A stretch of DNA of 64,000 nucleotides from Metaphire vulgaris (GCA_018105865.1 JACLAT010000128.1:1-64000), one strand, 5' to 3'. Shown: positions 1 through 24,136, numbered from the stretch's first letter. Numbers and translations are program-made. Notes: a model not told the origin generated them from the letters alone.

Positions 1-613
1 TGCAAAAATTGTTCGGTATCCAAAGCCAAGCTCCCGCAAATGTCTGAATTCGCATCTTATCTTCATTCGATATTTTACCAATTTTGAAAGTTTAAATCAA
101 ACTTTTATTGTTATGTCGAATTCTGTGAGTTTAAAAACATGTTTACAAAATTGCATTCGATCTAAACTTTACTACTACTACTGGAACAACAACAAAACTG
201 CTACTAATACCACCAAAATTGACATGAAGCCAAATTTATGTGAAGCTATAGATATTTAGGCCTGTCATGCTGTGACTGAGTAGTAAAAATCAAAGTTTGA
301 CTTTGATATCTCAATAAAATGTCCACCTTACATGCAAATGAGATGAAAAATTGGCAGAGAGGGTGGGGAAATATGTGTTGTACAAGTATGGCAATTTTTG
401 ATAAAAATATATTTAGGAACTTTTTAAGAAATCAAAGTTTTCCTGCTGGGGGGTTTTTTTCGTAGACACCCTGTAGATTTATTCAGATTTTCGTGAGGGC
501 AAATGCATTGTGGACTCTCACAACCAAATTTTTGTGAGGGTCCGGACCCCAGGACCCTCACGGGATTGACGCCTATGCTGACCTGCTCGAAAAAGGAATT
601 AGAGCAGCTAGTC
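1..613. other. No gene seen (GAD intron)
   Basis: AT-rich sequence between exon H and the left edge. No exon with the NPHK lysine block and no convincing repeat boundary is visible. Confidence 0.5.
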
Positions 614-621
614 ATTTAGGT

Positions 622-1415
622 CAGTGTTTCTCAAACTGTGGGTCGCGACCCAAAAGTGGGGTCAGGGTTCAATGTGATGTGTCGCGGAGTAGCGCGAGAT
701 TAGATTCAAAAGTGTCAAGTGTAATTTTCTAACCAATACCGCACTGTCTAAAGCCTTAAAAGTTGCAAGTAGGCTTAGATTTTTTAAAAAATTATAAGCC
801 TACGATCCTCCATGCACAGTAAATTAAAATGATTAGTGTTTCATTCAATTTTAGTTGACAATAAGTTTGCAGGGTCGCGGTATGCTACAAAGCCGCTGAA
901 GTGGCCACAGTCCCCAAAAGATTTGGAAACCCTGGCCTATAGTACTTGCACAATCAATCTTATTTGGCATTTACGCAAGGAAAGCGCATTCCAACCATTT
1001 TGCTCTGAAACTCCACTAACAATAGAGTATCTCTCAGTGTTGTAGATGTCACACTGCGGTTAAGCGATTTTGCCAATACTCATAGGATTTTTAAGACGCG
1101 TAATATAGGGTTGTTCCTGACAAAATTTTAAAAAAATAATTTCAAGAAATTTCAATATTGAATTCTCTCCCTTCGTCTCATTTTTGGCAAAATAATATAA
1201 ATAATTCTGCCAAATATATATTTGCCATATTTTCATTCAAATTGAATCACAGTTTTTCTTTTGCTTTTTATTATTAAATTCAGATTATTCTTTTCAATTA
1301 ACGTTCGCCAGATGGCCTAATGCATGTTTTTGACATTACATGCTGTGACTAGGGTCTCGGCACGTTACAAAACCGCTGAAGTGGACCGCGGTTCCTAAAT
1401 GTTTGGGACACCTTG
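622..1415 (+). mobile_element. Non-autonomous hAT, CAGTGTTTCTCAAAC family, copy 1
   Basis: The left end reads CAGTGTTTCTCAAACTGTGG and the right end is a decayed GTTTGGGACACCTTG. The flanks atttaggt and atttaagt are an 8-bp target duplication with one mismatch. Other copies are at 10203-10998 (inverted) and 29504-30489. Confidence 0.75.
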
Positions 1416-1599
1416 ATTTAAGTCACTAAGACTTGCATACATGACGGTCCTGCTTTAAGTAATACGCACAGAGAATAGTAGTGCATAATGGATAAGGCAA
1501 TGTCTAAGCGCGTCTAATGACTAATGTTATAACGAATATTGCGTGATTTGAAGCATTAGCATTAGACAACGCTGATTAATGAACATTAGCACAACTCAC

Positions 1600-12703
<11,104 letters not shown>

Positions 12704-13070
12704 ACTTCGGTAACAAGTGATGGCTATACACAAAATACTAATAGAATTGTGATTTTTCGTATATACAGGTGCACAGTCAAAGCTTTAGCATGCTGGTAAA
12801 ACACTAAATAGAGAAACTTCAACTAATGGCTGAATAACAGAGGTCGTGAAAGCTAATATTCTTACATCAGCAGTCATTTGCATGTTTTAATATAGTATCA
12901 GAATAAATAAATAGGTTAAAAACTTTGATGACATAAACAAAACCCCATAAAACGTTATTGAATTACTTTGAATTTTTGCGTCGGAGTTTTCTTCAAACAA
13001 GAGGAACTTTCCTAAAATAGTGGTTAGGGTCGTTATGCCTTAAGTATTGCGTGTGGCGGGAAGAGATGAT

Positions 13071-13100
13071 TTATTTATTTATTTATTTATTTATTTATAG
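13071..13100. repeat. (TTTA)n microsatellite
   Basis: Seven or so ATTT units next to a dispersed repeat at about 13105-13450. That repeat shares its general layout with the one at 23520-23900 (sequence around ttccaaagt or ttccagatt), probably an old interspersed repeat. Confidence 0.8.
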
Positions 13101-14403
13101 ACAATTTATCCAGCGCAGTAAACAAGGCTAAAGCCTACGACAAAAGCGCTTTGACATAATTCTATCAGTAAAATCCGATATTAAATAGGTGTGTTTTTAA
13201 GTTCCTAAGAAAGGATTCCGCAGAGACAGCTTCCGACACAACGTCAGGTAACGAGTTCCAAAGTAACGGATTCCCTTTGGAGAATGACCTTTATCCAAAC
13301 TTGGAGGTCTTTGACGGAGGAGGGACAAGCAGTAGGACTCGACAACTCGACCGAAGATGATGTTAGAATGTATTCAACTAATAATATTATATGCTTCTTA
13401 CCTCTAGCCTCGCAAGAGTTCTGCATCTCTTTGTCGAATTTATTTACGTTCATGATCGACTTAAATCTGCATCAGTCAATGCATACGACATGTTCATTTA
13501 TTGACGAATAACAAATAACCGTGTCCAATGTTCGGCTAACGTAAGCTAAGTATTCGATTTCAAACGTCAACAATATGATGGATGGATGGTTTTATACACG
13601 CAGGTCATAATTAACGCAGGGTCCTTTTTACTAGCAGAGACTCACAACTTTATGACGAATTCACTTCTCGCTAAAGGTATCCGGGGACGCGAAGCACAGT
13701 CATGTGGCATGCGGATGAAACTACCAGGCAGTCATAGTCACAAGCATTCTGCGTAACGCGTAGGACGATGGCAAGGTGAATCGACGGTCGTCATGCCGTT
13801 TCTCCCCGGCGACGTCGAACGCCTACGTGTTTACGGCATCTGAGAACCTTGATCAAGAAATCACGAATTTTTTCTGTCATTCGACATTAGTAACTATCAT
13901 GACATGAATATTGATGATCACAAGCCGTTTATATTCATACACTGGATTAAATAAAACCTGTTTTTTAGATTGACTATTAACTATATAGGGTTAGGATTTG
14001 AGACCATTCAAGAAGAGCTAGTGTGCGTTTGTGTATGTATGTATGTATGTATGTACTGTATGTACTGTATGTATTGTGCATTATTATTAATATGTATTAT
14101 TGTATATTATGCTTTGATCTTGCGTTTTGCCAAGGTTAATTTAATAAAGCGATATTGTAATGTAGTGTTTTGTGGTAACATTTATCGTTAAACCTGAATT
14201 GTTTTAAGAAAAATGCTATTTTACAAAGATAAAAGAGTACAATAAGTACAAAAAATTGTGACTGACAGACTCAGAGGTAATTAATGAGTCCACAGACTGG
14301 CTTTGGTCGTTCAAAAATAATTAATCCATCAAATGATTAAATATTAATAATATTCGATTTGTGGAACTGTGTCAATAGAATACGAACGGTGCAATGGGGG
14401 CAG

Positions 14404-14520
14404 AAGATGGCAGAGTGGGTTACGTGCCGGAGCGTCAGGCTGACGGAGCGGGTTCAAGCCCCGTTAGTGCCCCTAGTGGCTTTCACACAGGCAGTAATGC
14501 CTTCTAAGCCACTTTAAATC
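14404..14520 (+). repeat. tRNA-derived SINE
   Basis: Box-A-like ggcagagtgggttacg and box-B-like gggttcaagcccc, followed by the tail agtggctttcacacaggcag. It lacks a mature tRNA fold and recurs at 2690, so it is a SINE rather than a tRNA gene. Confidence 0.72.
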
Positions 14521-14639
14521 ATGCTAAGTTTTAAGTCTAATTCAACGACTCTCAACGATATATGACTCATTCAACAAGGCACGAAACGCATATTTCAGTG
14601 GGTTCTTAGAACCAAGGCATGTTCACTGGAATTATGCTA

Positions 14640-14925
14640 CAGGAAGAAGAGATGGGCAAATAGTCCGTATTTTCCGGACTACTTGGTAGCCCTGGTTCAC
14701 CGACTTCCGTCTACTAACAGGCGTCTTCAGCTCAGATCCGGGCGAGATGTCAAGCTGGTCGTTCCTCCTTCTTCACGGACGGTGAAATTTGGAGAAAGAT
14801 CGTTCACGCAAGGAAATACTATTCTTTGGAATGCGTTACCTAGTGACGTAACAAAAGAGTCGAACCCGGAATTATTCGCAAAGAAACTCAAAACTCACCT
14901 TTACCAGACGTCGTACGAACTGTAA
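14640..14925 (+). pseudogene. Non-LTR retrotransposon (CR1/L2-like) ORF2 C-terminus
   Basis: The frame ends in RSFTQGNTILWNALPSDV and LFAKKLKTHLYQTSYEL. This is the typical tail after the reverse transcriptase (RSF..xxPxLWNSLP...FKxxLKTHLF). It is 5'-truncated. The 3' end gacttnggccttctcccatg with tgcgctatagaaattg, then (TAAC)n, resembles LINE ends at 44430, 54480 and 63725. Confidence 0.82.
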
Positions 14926-15582
14926 ATCGCTTCTGACTTTGGCCTTCTCCCATGTTTTTTGCGCTATAGAAATTGACTTGTTAACTAACTAACTAACTAA
15001 CTAAAGAGGTTAACCTATTGTCATTCTCATCGCTAGAATTTAAAAACACTCGTAAAATCGTTTCTCAATAATTATTAAGTCAGACTGCAATTCTTCACAA
15101 GCAACCAATCATAAAGATGCGGAAAGGGCGTCGTTTAAGTAATTATTCAACAGTGGCGTAGCCAGGATTTTGGAATAGGGGACACGTCGAGAATTTCGGA
15201 GAAAAAAGTAATGACGAGCAAAATAACGTCGTCTTGCAGCTCTTTTAACTTTCTTGCGTTATTCTCAATCTCATATTTATACAACGTATCTCAAAAAGCT
15301 ATTCATCCGTTTTGCGCGAATCCCACACGCCATCGGTCACAAGTAGTTATCTGCATTCGTTCATAAATATTCATTTTCGGTTTCAATGCTCTACTTTTGT
15401 GAAATTCTGCACTTAGGGGTCGTAATTTATAGACGACCCCTTAGGCAGTGTTCAATTTCTTGAAGGACATCCTGTAATTCTTTTCTCTGTTATTTTTTTT
15501 CTATTGAAGGTGCAACATTCTGGGATTCTTCTTTTGAGGATAGCATCGACCAATGAACTGAGTACATACATTCAGGTCTAAA

Positions 15583-15586
<4 letters not shown>

Positions 15587-15636
<50 letters not shown>
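15587..15636. repeat. (ATT)n microsatellite
   Basis: About 50 bp of TTA. Further right, at 15750-15900, a G-rich MITE-like stretch carries ctgacaagcaaaaaaaatc. Confidence 0.85.
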
Positions 15637-15999
15637 CCAGGACAATTTATATAGATAGGCGCCACCATATATCATTAATATATATCTCTTCCAGCTGGCC
15701 TTTCTCCATAGTCTAAATAGATTTTTAAAGGCATAATCCATGGCAGGGCTATTTCTAGGATGATCAATTTGGAGGGTGTCGGCAAATTCTGGGGTCCCTT
15801 GCCCAAAAATTCTGACAAGCAAAAAAAATCATCCCATAGATGAGATGGGGTGTGGGGGTCGGTCTCAAATTGGGGGGGCGGCGTTGTGGGTGTTAGGGGG
15901 TGTAAACATATCCCTACTCCATGGGCTCATAGCCCGTACGGAGAACCGAAGAGTTAGCGTCTTCAGTTTTATGTAGCAACGACTGAATGAGGGTGGATT

Positions 16000-16160
16000 G
16001 CCAGCCTTTCCTTCCATCGAGTTAAAACCCGATGTACTCAATCACAGCTGAGTCGACTGGGGGCGCTTGGGAGGACAGAAACAACCGACAAGTTTCTGCC
16101 GCGACTGGGACTTGAACCACAGACCTCTCAAGGTCACCATCGCCTGCCTGTTCACTTTAC
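16000..16160 (-). repeat. Possible tRNA-derived SINE
   Basis: The minus strand contains a box-B-like tggttcaagtcccagtcg after gcaggcgatggtgacc. Only one copy is seen here. Confidence 0.45.
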
Positions 16161-16587
16161 GTGAACTCTCAAATTGACTCGATCTTCTGAATAGAAGAGC
16201 ATCATCATCAGATGTCTGTTTCTGTGTCTTAGAACCGGCGCTAACCGTGCTATGAAATTATACAATTATAGCAATTATTATAGTTACAGACATCAACTTT
16301 ATCGGTATGCGCTGGAGGGTTGGAAAATTGGCCTAGCGGTGAATTTGAAGATAGTTTAGTAATGTTCTCTTGTTTAGCATGCACGTAGTTTTTTCTTCCG
16401 ACAGTTATTGCATAGTTCGTTTTATCACCTTCGTGCGACGTATAATAAGGAACCGGTCTGTACTGGGGGTGGGGTGGGGCTAGAATGTGTCATTAAAATT
16501 GCCAGGTGCAGTAATTGGTAGCCACATACGCTGTCGAGTTTTCCTAAAATTATCGTATAATTAATCAACGCAATTACGTTCCATTAC

Positions 16588-16748
16588 CTTCTCGGTCACG
16601 GTGTGCGTCGTTACACCTTGACTGATGACAGATTCACAATCGTCTCTGTCTGTTGACCTATACATGGCGGAAGGCACGTCTGTTTTAAGATGAGTCACTC
16701 GTTCAAGGTGAAAGATTTCTCTGAGTCTCGTGAGTTTATTACGATCCG
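16588..16748 (-). CDS. Candidate exon, unrecognised
   Basis: An open stretch of 53 codons bounded by cgtttcaag and GAG AAG|gtaatgg. It encodes DRNKLTRLREIFHLERV through HTVTEK, a charged sequence of soluble-protein composition. I recognise no family and find no partner exon, so it may be chance. Confidence 0.3.
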
Positions 16749-16843
16749 CTTGAAACGAATTCATTGAATGATTTCTATAGAAGGTAAACGGAAGCATTCA
16801 GAGACTATGAAATGGTTTGAAAGAGACTTAAGTTATTCATTAA

Positions 16844-16915
16844 CCCCTTAACCGTGTATTTAACTGTAACTCAATGTAAAATGGACGGATATATCCGGGA
16901 TCCCCAGTTAAGGGG
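16844..16915. mobile_element. 72-bp TTAA-flanked palindromic MITE, copy 1
   Basis: Lies between TTAA at 16840-16843 and 16916-16919. The ends ccccttaac and gttaagggg are inverted. TTAA flanks and CCC ends suggest a piggyBac-type MITE. Copy 2 is at 20447-20518 in reverse orientation, with the same length. Confidence 0.82.
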
Positions 16916-17544
16916 TTAATAAAAGCGAAGAAAACATGACGCACAGACAACACGATGTCGCGTTCAACGGTCCACATTCGTCATTTAATAAGTACACAGA
17001 CACTTTCTTAGTAATAAGAATTGTTTGCACGGTTCGAATCCTTATTAAACACAGGTCAAGTTCAAAGAAGTCTTCCAATGAGCAGCTTCATAAAAGACAT
17101 AAGGAAATGCAATATTGATATTACGACTCGAATCAGCATATAGGCTAGTGCTTGTTTGTAAGGATATTAGGGTAACATCTTAACAATTGATTGTACAATG
17201 TACACTATACGCTGTGTCGGGATAAAAAGGGGCCAACTCTATTTTCACTATATAACTTTAAGAAAACTTTGCCAAATTTTATGTTAAAAAATTGCAGCTT
17301 GAAATAGGAATAAATTGGTTTCAGACAGATAAAACCATTTTCTGAAAAAGGTTACAAAGAATATTGAAAATGTCTACCGTTAAAATTGACGCATGATTTC
17401 AGACGTCGTCGTCTCTGACGAATGGCTGCTCCAATGACGATGCGATAGAGCCGTTACACTCACTCGCCAGTCACCAATCTCTCTCTTTCTCATTATTCTT
17501 TAAGGTTCGAAATGCGTGACCGGTAGAAACCCTTTCCTGTCGAA

Positions 17545-17781
17545 CAGTGGCGTAACGTGGGGGGGGGGAGGGGGCACTTTGTTGACAGCCCCCCGGGCCC
17601 CGGGCTGGGGGAGGCCCGAAGAGGGGTCTAAGCTAGGGTTAGGTTTGGGTTAACCCTAAATTCTTAACCCTAACCCTAGAAATGATGTGCTGACGACCTT
17701 TTTTTTGCTCGTCAGCTCGAAACTCTGGAGCCCCATGGCAAAGATGCCCCCCGGGCCTCCAAAAGTCACGCTACGCCACTG
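17545..17781. mobile_element. hAT MITE inserted in the mariner
   Basis: 237 bp with ends CAGTGGCGTAACGTGG and acgctacgccactg. Exact 8-bp duplication ctgtcgaa. It contains gggttaggtttgggttaacc-like G-rich sequence and the ttttttttgctcgtcagc motif. Confidence 0.93.
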
Positions 17782-17789
17782 CTGTCGAA

Positions 17790-17860
17790 TACCCCACACA
17801 GAGTAGTCCACCGGGTTCAAATCTGATGAGTTTGATGGCCACAGTTCGGGTGGTATGAAA
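17790..17860 (-). pseudogene. Mariner transposase fragment
   Basis: The minus strand reads PELWPSNSSDLNPVDYSVWG. This is the region of the third catalytic Asp of mariner transposases (usually WPxxSPDLNPxDYxxWG). Nothing longer is intact. Confidence 0.85.
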
Positions 17861-18184
17861 GCAGAAGTCTCCCTGTGCAGTTATTCAACGATGCCACGAG
17901 CACGTCTGACAATACGTCAAGAAATAACTAAAGGGCGGGTACACAAGGGTGCGTTTTTATATCCCATGATCTCGAATAGTTCCACGTAAACCATCGAATT
18001 TTTTTATAGAAATCTGCCAAATGTTCTTGAAGTTATAGTGAAAATAGAGTTGGTCCCCTTTTATCCGGAACACGGTGTACAGTATTCAATTTGAATTAGG
18101 TGTTCTTAACAACCACATTAGAGGATATCTGAATCATGAAATAATTCAAATTGACTATCAACCTTTGTGATGCTGCTGGACACT

Positions 18185-18343
18185 CAGTGTTTATTCTATA
18201 CCTTCTCTGGGGGGGGATTCCCCCAAGTTTTAAAATTCCCTCCCCCAATTTTGACATTTTGGCAAGTAGTATGACCTCCCCAATGTCTGTTCCCCAAAAA
18301 TGTTAAACTCCCCCCAATGTCTAGGTGGCTAGAATAAACACTG
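18185..18343. mobile_element. hAT MITE, CAGTGTTTATTCTA family, copy 1
   Basis: 159 bp with ends CAGTGTTTATTCTATACC and tggctagaataaacactg. ctggacact lies on both sides (8 bp plus one chance base). Confidence 0.85.
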
Positions 18344-18349
18344 CTGGAC

Positions 18350-19390
18350 ACTATAGGTTGTCTAGATTTCTTAATCGACAATCTAGGAGGCTTCTTAAAA
18401 TTTTCAAAGTATTCACAGAATGCACGACTACAGGAGTCAGGATAATGTCACTGCGCCAGAACTACTGCTATATGAATGCTGTTTTACAATCGCAAATTAT
18501 GACCCGCTTCAAAGACTTTCTGTTCTAGCGTTCTGTCGTTATTTCAAAGCAACCAGAAACTCGGAAAACACTCAAGACGTAGTGAATATATCAACAGAGA
18601 ATTGCACTCAAAACTGGTCTCCTGGTTTTTAAAAAATACTACGGTCTTGCCAATCTCAACATTTCAAATAATTGTTGAAATTCACAGACTTATTAACGTT
18701 TGACAAGTCGTCGTGAAACGCATTAAGTTTGTGATTATTTATCGTTGAACGTTTTCGCAGCTTGAAAAACCTTTGCATTAATGTGTTCGTCGCCACATGA
18801 TTTCTTGCATATGTTTTTTAAAAAGAAATTTCCAGTTTGAACAGATTTTTTCATTTTCCTAGATAACGGCTAGCTCTGCGTAACATCGCCTATGGTTAAA
18901 ACACCAGGCGTCTCGAAACCAAATATCTATTCCTAATATCAACGAATTTTGACTTTAATGTAAATTTTCCAATCGAACTTTTCTATAAGATTTTTTTTCT
19001 TGAAACCGCAAAAGATGTGTGACGAATTCAAGGCATGTGAAAGGACTTAGTGACAAATGTACTTTTTAAGCGAACGATCTTGTAAACCCGAGTTTAATAA
19101 AGCGTTTCGCCGATGCTGAAGTTTAAAGACAGTTTAGCCGCTTGGAGGTCGGTCTTTCTGCAAAATGTTTGCCGGTTTATCTCCGACAATCAACATCGCG
19201 TAGGGCACGGTTCGATTCAAGACCATAGGTTAGTTTTAATTACGACCTGAAAACCGGAAACTATATAAGCTATACAGATTGTATGGGTTTTCCTTTCTAC
19301 AACCTATGGTTGAAGAATGGAAAAACAAACCACACAATCTGTTTATAGGGTTTTCATAAAATTCTGTTAAACGTCAATCGAATAGGGTTC
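18350..19390. other. No feature recognised
   Basis: AT-rich unique-looking sequence. Imperfect palindromic stretches near 19250-19350 (acaatctg/cagattgt) could be an eroded MITE. Confidence 0.5.
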
Positions 19391-19395
19391 GAAGC

Positions 19396-19504
19396 CAGGG
19401 CCACCTTTAGAATTTTGGGCGCCCTAGGCAGATTTTATTTCGCCCCTACAGAATTTTTCGCCCCTAGGCAGTGCCTAAACTGCCTAATGGTTAAGATGGC
19501 CCTG
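19396..19504. mobile_element. 109-bp hAT MITE
   Basis: Ends cagggccacctttag and ttaagatggccctg. Exact 8-bp duplication ttcgaagc. Fragments of the same family occur near 9255, 11450 and 11800. Confidence 0.9.
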
Positions 19505-20124
19505 TTCGAAGCAGCGTGTTTTAAGATGACTGTAACTGAAATATCAGTTAACTGAAAAATAACGAATCAATTAACTGTAACTGTAACTATAACTGAAACA
19601 TACCAATAACTGTAACTGTAACTGAAAAAAAAACAATAACTGAAACCACACTGGTTCGAAGTAGTATATTTCGTCGAATTCTGTAATGCACGTTATCGAA
19701 CGTGAATTCGAGAATCACAACTTATTGAGACTGATTGCGCTTTGCAACGACTTACAGTATCAGACGTTAAAAAAGGCTGTGAATTCCAATAACTGAGTTC
19801 AAGCTGTTTAGTTATAACGACTCTTTGTAGCTGAACGTCAACGCTTGACTGTTACTCTGAACTGAGTCTGAAGAAATTCAACCTCTGAAAGCATGTCACG
19901 TTTCTCGCGCTACGGTGTATTTCAGCGAGGCAACAATTAATGACAGCTCGGCCAATTTTGTATACGATAAATAGGCATATTCCATTTTTATAACGGGTTT
20001 AGAAAATTATAAAAAATATATACTGGACCCTTTTTTGAACACGCACGGTGTAGTGCATAGGAGGGGTTGCTTCATTTTACACTGCGAGAGGCAGCTGTGA
20101 TTTTTTACTTTTCTGCTATTTAGG

Positions 20125-20315
20125 CAGTAGCGGCTCCACCGGGGGGGCCAGGGTGGGGGCCCGTGCCCCTCTATTGAGAGCCTGCCCCCCCAGTGGCCCC
20201 CCAGTTGGGACCCTATACGTAATGCTACATACATTAACCAACAAATGGTTGGCCCCCCATGATTAGAAGTTGCCCCCCAACGGCCCCCACTTGCCAAATC
20301 CTAGAGCCGCCACTG
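20125..20315. mobile_element. hAT MITE, CAGTGGCGGCTCCA type
   Basis: 191 bp with ends cagtagcggctccacc and ctagagccgccactg. Exact 8-bp duplication tatttagg. Related fragments lie at 57098-57440. Confidence 0.92.
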
Positions 20316-20446
20316 TATTTAGGCCTGAGGCCGTATTTAAATATAATCTATTTTCTATGGTTTTGAACCGACCCATGTCAGACAAGACCAATCCGACCAA
20401 TTAATGATTACGAAGATATTTTTTCAGTATTCTCTCTGATAATTAA

Positions 20447-20518
20447 CCCCTTAACTGGGGATCCCGGATATATGCGTCCATTTTACATTGAGTTACAGTT
20501 AAATACACGGTTAAGGGG
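20447..20518. mobile_element. 72-bp TTAA-flanked palindromic MITE, copy 2
   Basis: TTAA at 20443-20446 and 20519-20522. It is the reverse complement of copy 1 over nearly its whole length. Confidence 0.82.
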
Positions 20519-20639
20519 TTAAACGCTTCACACTGTTGAATTTGCCATTTTGTGATAGTGATGTCGATTGAGCAATGCAGACTTCGTAGTAAATTGGCAA
20601 TCAAAAACTGGCAATAGCTTTTCACAATTCGGCTAAATG

Positions 20640-21500
20640 ATTTAAGATAGGCCTAACTTCACGACATTCATCTTCCAGTAATTTATAACGTCTTTCTGTG
20701 CGTAGTGAGTTTTCATTTAGGCCGTTTCTGACTGATTTTCACGTTAGGCCAAATATTTTTCCGGTCTCCAAAAAAGCGAATCGAAGCTGGTGACCAAAGG
20801 AGCGGCTGACATTTCGGATTACCAGATGCTCTGAATTTAATTGCTTATTAAGTATACGTGTTGTTCTCACGATCGGCGTTTTCTCGTAAAACAGTTTAAG
20901 GCGTTTCCCCAAAATTCCAACACCGACTTATTGTGGAGTCGGAAAGTAATCCAATCAGTTGCGAGTTTTAAACAAATGCAAATGGAGTATAAGAGATTCA
21001 CGGCCAATTCATTGATGACTAAACTTAGCACTTGTGGACAGTCTGTTTACAGCACAGAGAGATATTATTTTTACGGAAGTGGAACTTTGGACGCTTTATT
21101 TCTGAATGTCTAGAGGCGCTGTTGTAAACGGCTATTGTTGAAAGAGACGTTTTTAGTTTTGTTTAAAGTTCTAGTTTTAGAATTTTGCTGTGGTTTGTAC
21201 CAGACTAAACACGCTGTTTGCGAGTCAGGGCGTTTGCCCAACCAGTAGGCTATGTGGCATCAGTTTTTAACAGTTCTATTATGTAACAGTCGGACGAAGT
21301 CCTTGGCAATTAAGCTTGAACAGAGTGAGTTAAGCCTTGAACTAAAAAAAATAATTGGCGCAGAATTAGGCCTACAAAGAATGAAAATACACGAACAAAA
21401 CCATATTATGTATAAAGTTTATTATGTATTATTATGTATTATGTTTTGACCTTGCGTTTTGCCACGGTGAATTTAAGGGCGATCTTGTATTGTATTGTTA
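20640..21500. other. No gene recognised
   Basis: Open frames here show no known motif. 21430-21490 resembles 14100-14160 (both have cttgcgttttgcca), indicating an unnamed dispersed repeat. Confidence 0.5.
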
Positions 21501-21508
21501 ATTTAAGG

Positions 21509-21749
21509 CAGTGGCGTAGCCAGGATTTTCGGAAGGGGGTTTTGGTTTCGATCGTGAACAAAATTGTTTTGTACAAATTCTTTCAATTGTATATAGCACT
21601 TATAAAATTTTTCGGTCGGCGGCCAGCCAAGGGGGAGGGTTGACTCCCAAATCGCGTCCGAAAATGAAAAATGTATGGAAAAGCATGTACAAAATTCTTC
21701 GTCGGCAGCCAAGGGTTTTTAAACCCAAACTTCCCTGGCTACGCCACTG
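21509..21749. mobile_element. hAT MITE, CAGTGGCGTAGCCAGG type
   Basis: 241 bp with ends cagtggcgtagccagg and ccctggctacgccactg. Exact 8-bp duplication atttaagg. A left end of the same type occurs alone at 15150. Confidence 0.93.
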
Positions 21750-21969
21750 ATTTAAGGTCAGATATTAGACTGTAGCGAACAATAGTGTAGAAGTAGCAAA
21801 TGTTGATGCTGAATGAGGAACGTTATAACTCTATACTTCAAAGTTTGTTGCCGTCTCTCTATCTAAGGACAAGAAAATGAGAATACAGGAATAAAAGTCA
21901 GAATGTGAATGAAAGACTAGATGAGACATAGTGGTTCTTGACAGATCCTACTGAACCACTCCAAATCTA

Positions 21970-22228
<259 letters not shown>

Positions 22229-22908
22229 ATTGCACCGAGTTAGTTGGCCTAAGGTCTACGGGTAGTACGAGTAAATGGTAAAGCTTGAATAATCCCAATT
22301 ACATCTAAGATATCATAGCTCAAAATTAGTCTGTGTAATTCACGGGGCCGAGGTAGATGCTAGTTGACCAATTCGTAAACTATCACTAAATGTTTTCAAG
22401 AATTGGTCACAGCTGCCGTGGTTTATCACATGACAAAATCTCGTGCATGCCGTCACAGGTGTGACTTAGAATAGAAGTCAGCGAGGCACCTTTTATCCAA
22501 TTCTCAGTCAGACGGTGTATTTGCAGCTGAACTAAAACTGAACTTTCCGGAAAAGTATTAAAAGCCAGAAATCAGACCTTCGCGTGCGACAAACAGACTA
22601 GAGGGTCGGTAGAAAACTGATTTCGAACCATGTATGCTATTAGGTTTGGTGGTTGGTGGTTGATCTGAGCAAAATCGGAATTCGGGATTTTACCCTGAAC
22701 GGCTGTGGTTTTTAAAGAACACTCGACAGGGCGAGAGAAAGAAAGAAAGACAGAAAGAGAGAAAGAGAGATAGAGTCGAGTAACGATTGGAGAGCCTACT
22801 TAATTTTTTTAAAATTTTTATGATGTGCCTAACACTGCCTATAGACTAAAACAACGTAACAACTGTAGGCCTAACCACGAACTGTGTTGCGGTTATTAAA
22901 ACACTTTC

Positions 22909-23059
22909 TTATTTAAATCGATGAGTTGAGGTCGTGCTGAACATTTCGTCGTCTCTCGTCTCAGCGCTATCGTATTCAACGATGGATCGGATGATTTGGT
23001 CATTTTGCTTCCTTATAATCGTCTCGCTATGTGGGGTTTGTACTTCAATGAACCTATTT
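22909..23059 (-). CDS. Candidate terminal exon, unrecognised
   Basis: Follows the acceptor tatcattgcag and ends in TAA. It encodes NRFIEVQTPHSETIIRKQND through TTSTHRFK. The composition is protein-like but no family is recognised and no upstream exon was found. Confidence 0.3.
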
Positions 23060-23185
23060 CTGCAATGATAAATACTAGTAATGTTATATTTATAAGAAAG
23101 ACAAAATAGTTTCATTTTGTTTCTTGGCTTCAACTTAATGAGAATACTTACAAGTTTTTCCCTTAGGGATGAATGATAATAATGA

Positions 23186-23324
<139 letters not shown>

Positions 23325-23449
23325 GCATGACACTGTACGTATCGGAAATATCGGAATAGGCCTAATATATTGCGCATAAGTTGCTTATGTGTTTTCAAGT
23401 AGACTCACTATTTTGATGTAATAATGTAATCAGAAATAATTACCTTAGA

Positions 23450-23516
<67 letters not shown>

Positions 23517-23905
23517 CACTTCTATAGTACCTGTTCTAATACCCAAGGTATCAATCGATGGTACTTCAAAATCAATCCGCAAAAGATCCAGGTCATTCCA
23601 GAGATCAGTCAGAGGGAGAGAGGGAGACGGACTATGGAGGAAACGCCAATTGAAAGAGATGTGTCTTAAGTCTGGATCGGAAGATACTCAATGAATTGGA
23701 AGATCTGACAGCCGGAGGGAGAGAGTTCCAGATTTTAGGCCCAGAAATAGAAAAAAGCATGAAATGACACACTTAACCATGATTGCAAAGCCGAAGCTGC
23801 ATAATACATTAGTGAGAATTCAAATTTTACATGGATCGGAAACCTTGGGTGCTAAAATATCAGTCGAAAAATTCTATCGATAGCAGGGATGAGCTGCCTA
23901 AGACT

Positions 23906-23936
<31 letters not shown>

Positions 23937-23950
23937 GGTGGTGGTGGTGA

Positions 23951-24136
23951 CAGTGGCGCAGCGAGGCAAAGTGCCGCCCGTGGCGAGAAAAAAGTGCCGC
24001 CTCCGAAAATTCCTGACAAGCAAAAACCTTATCGCATCATAAAATTCAAAAATTCAAAAATCTCGAAAATGCCGCCCTTAGAGCAAGTGCCGCCCGGGGC
24101 GGTTCGCCCCCCACTGCCCCCTCCGCTACGCCACTG
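23951..24136. mobile_element. hAT MITE inserted in a (GGT)n array
   Basis: 186 bp with ends CAGTGGCGCAGCGAGGC and ccgctacgccactg. The flanks ggtggtga and ggtggtgg lie inside the triplet array. An internally deleted sibling junction is at 25221. Confidence 0.85.

Larger units (their letters stand above)
17210..18077. mobile_element. Tc1/mariner relic with a nested MITE
   Basis: TA-flanked element with long inverted ends, from cgctgtgtcgggataaaaag to cttttatccggaacacggtg; the similarity continues about 50 bp inward (ccaactctattttcactata). Without the nested MITE it is about 620 bp, half the usual mariner length, so it is internally deleted. Confidence 0.88.
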
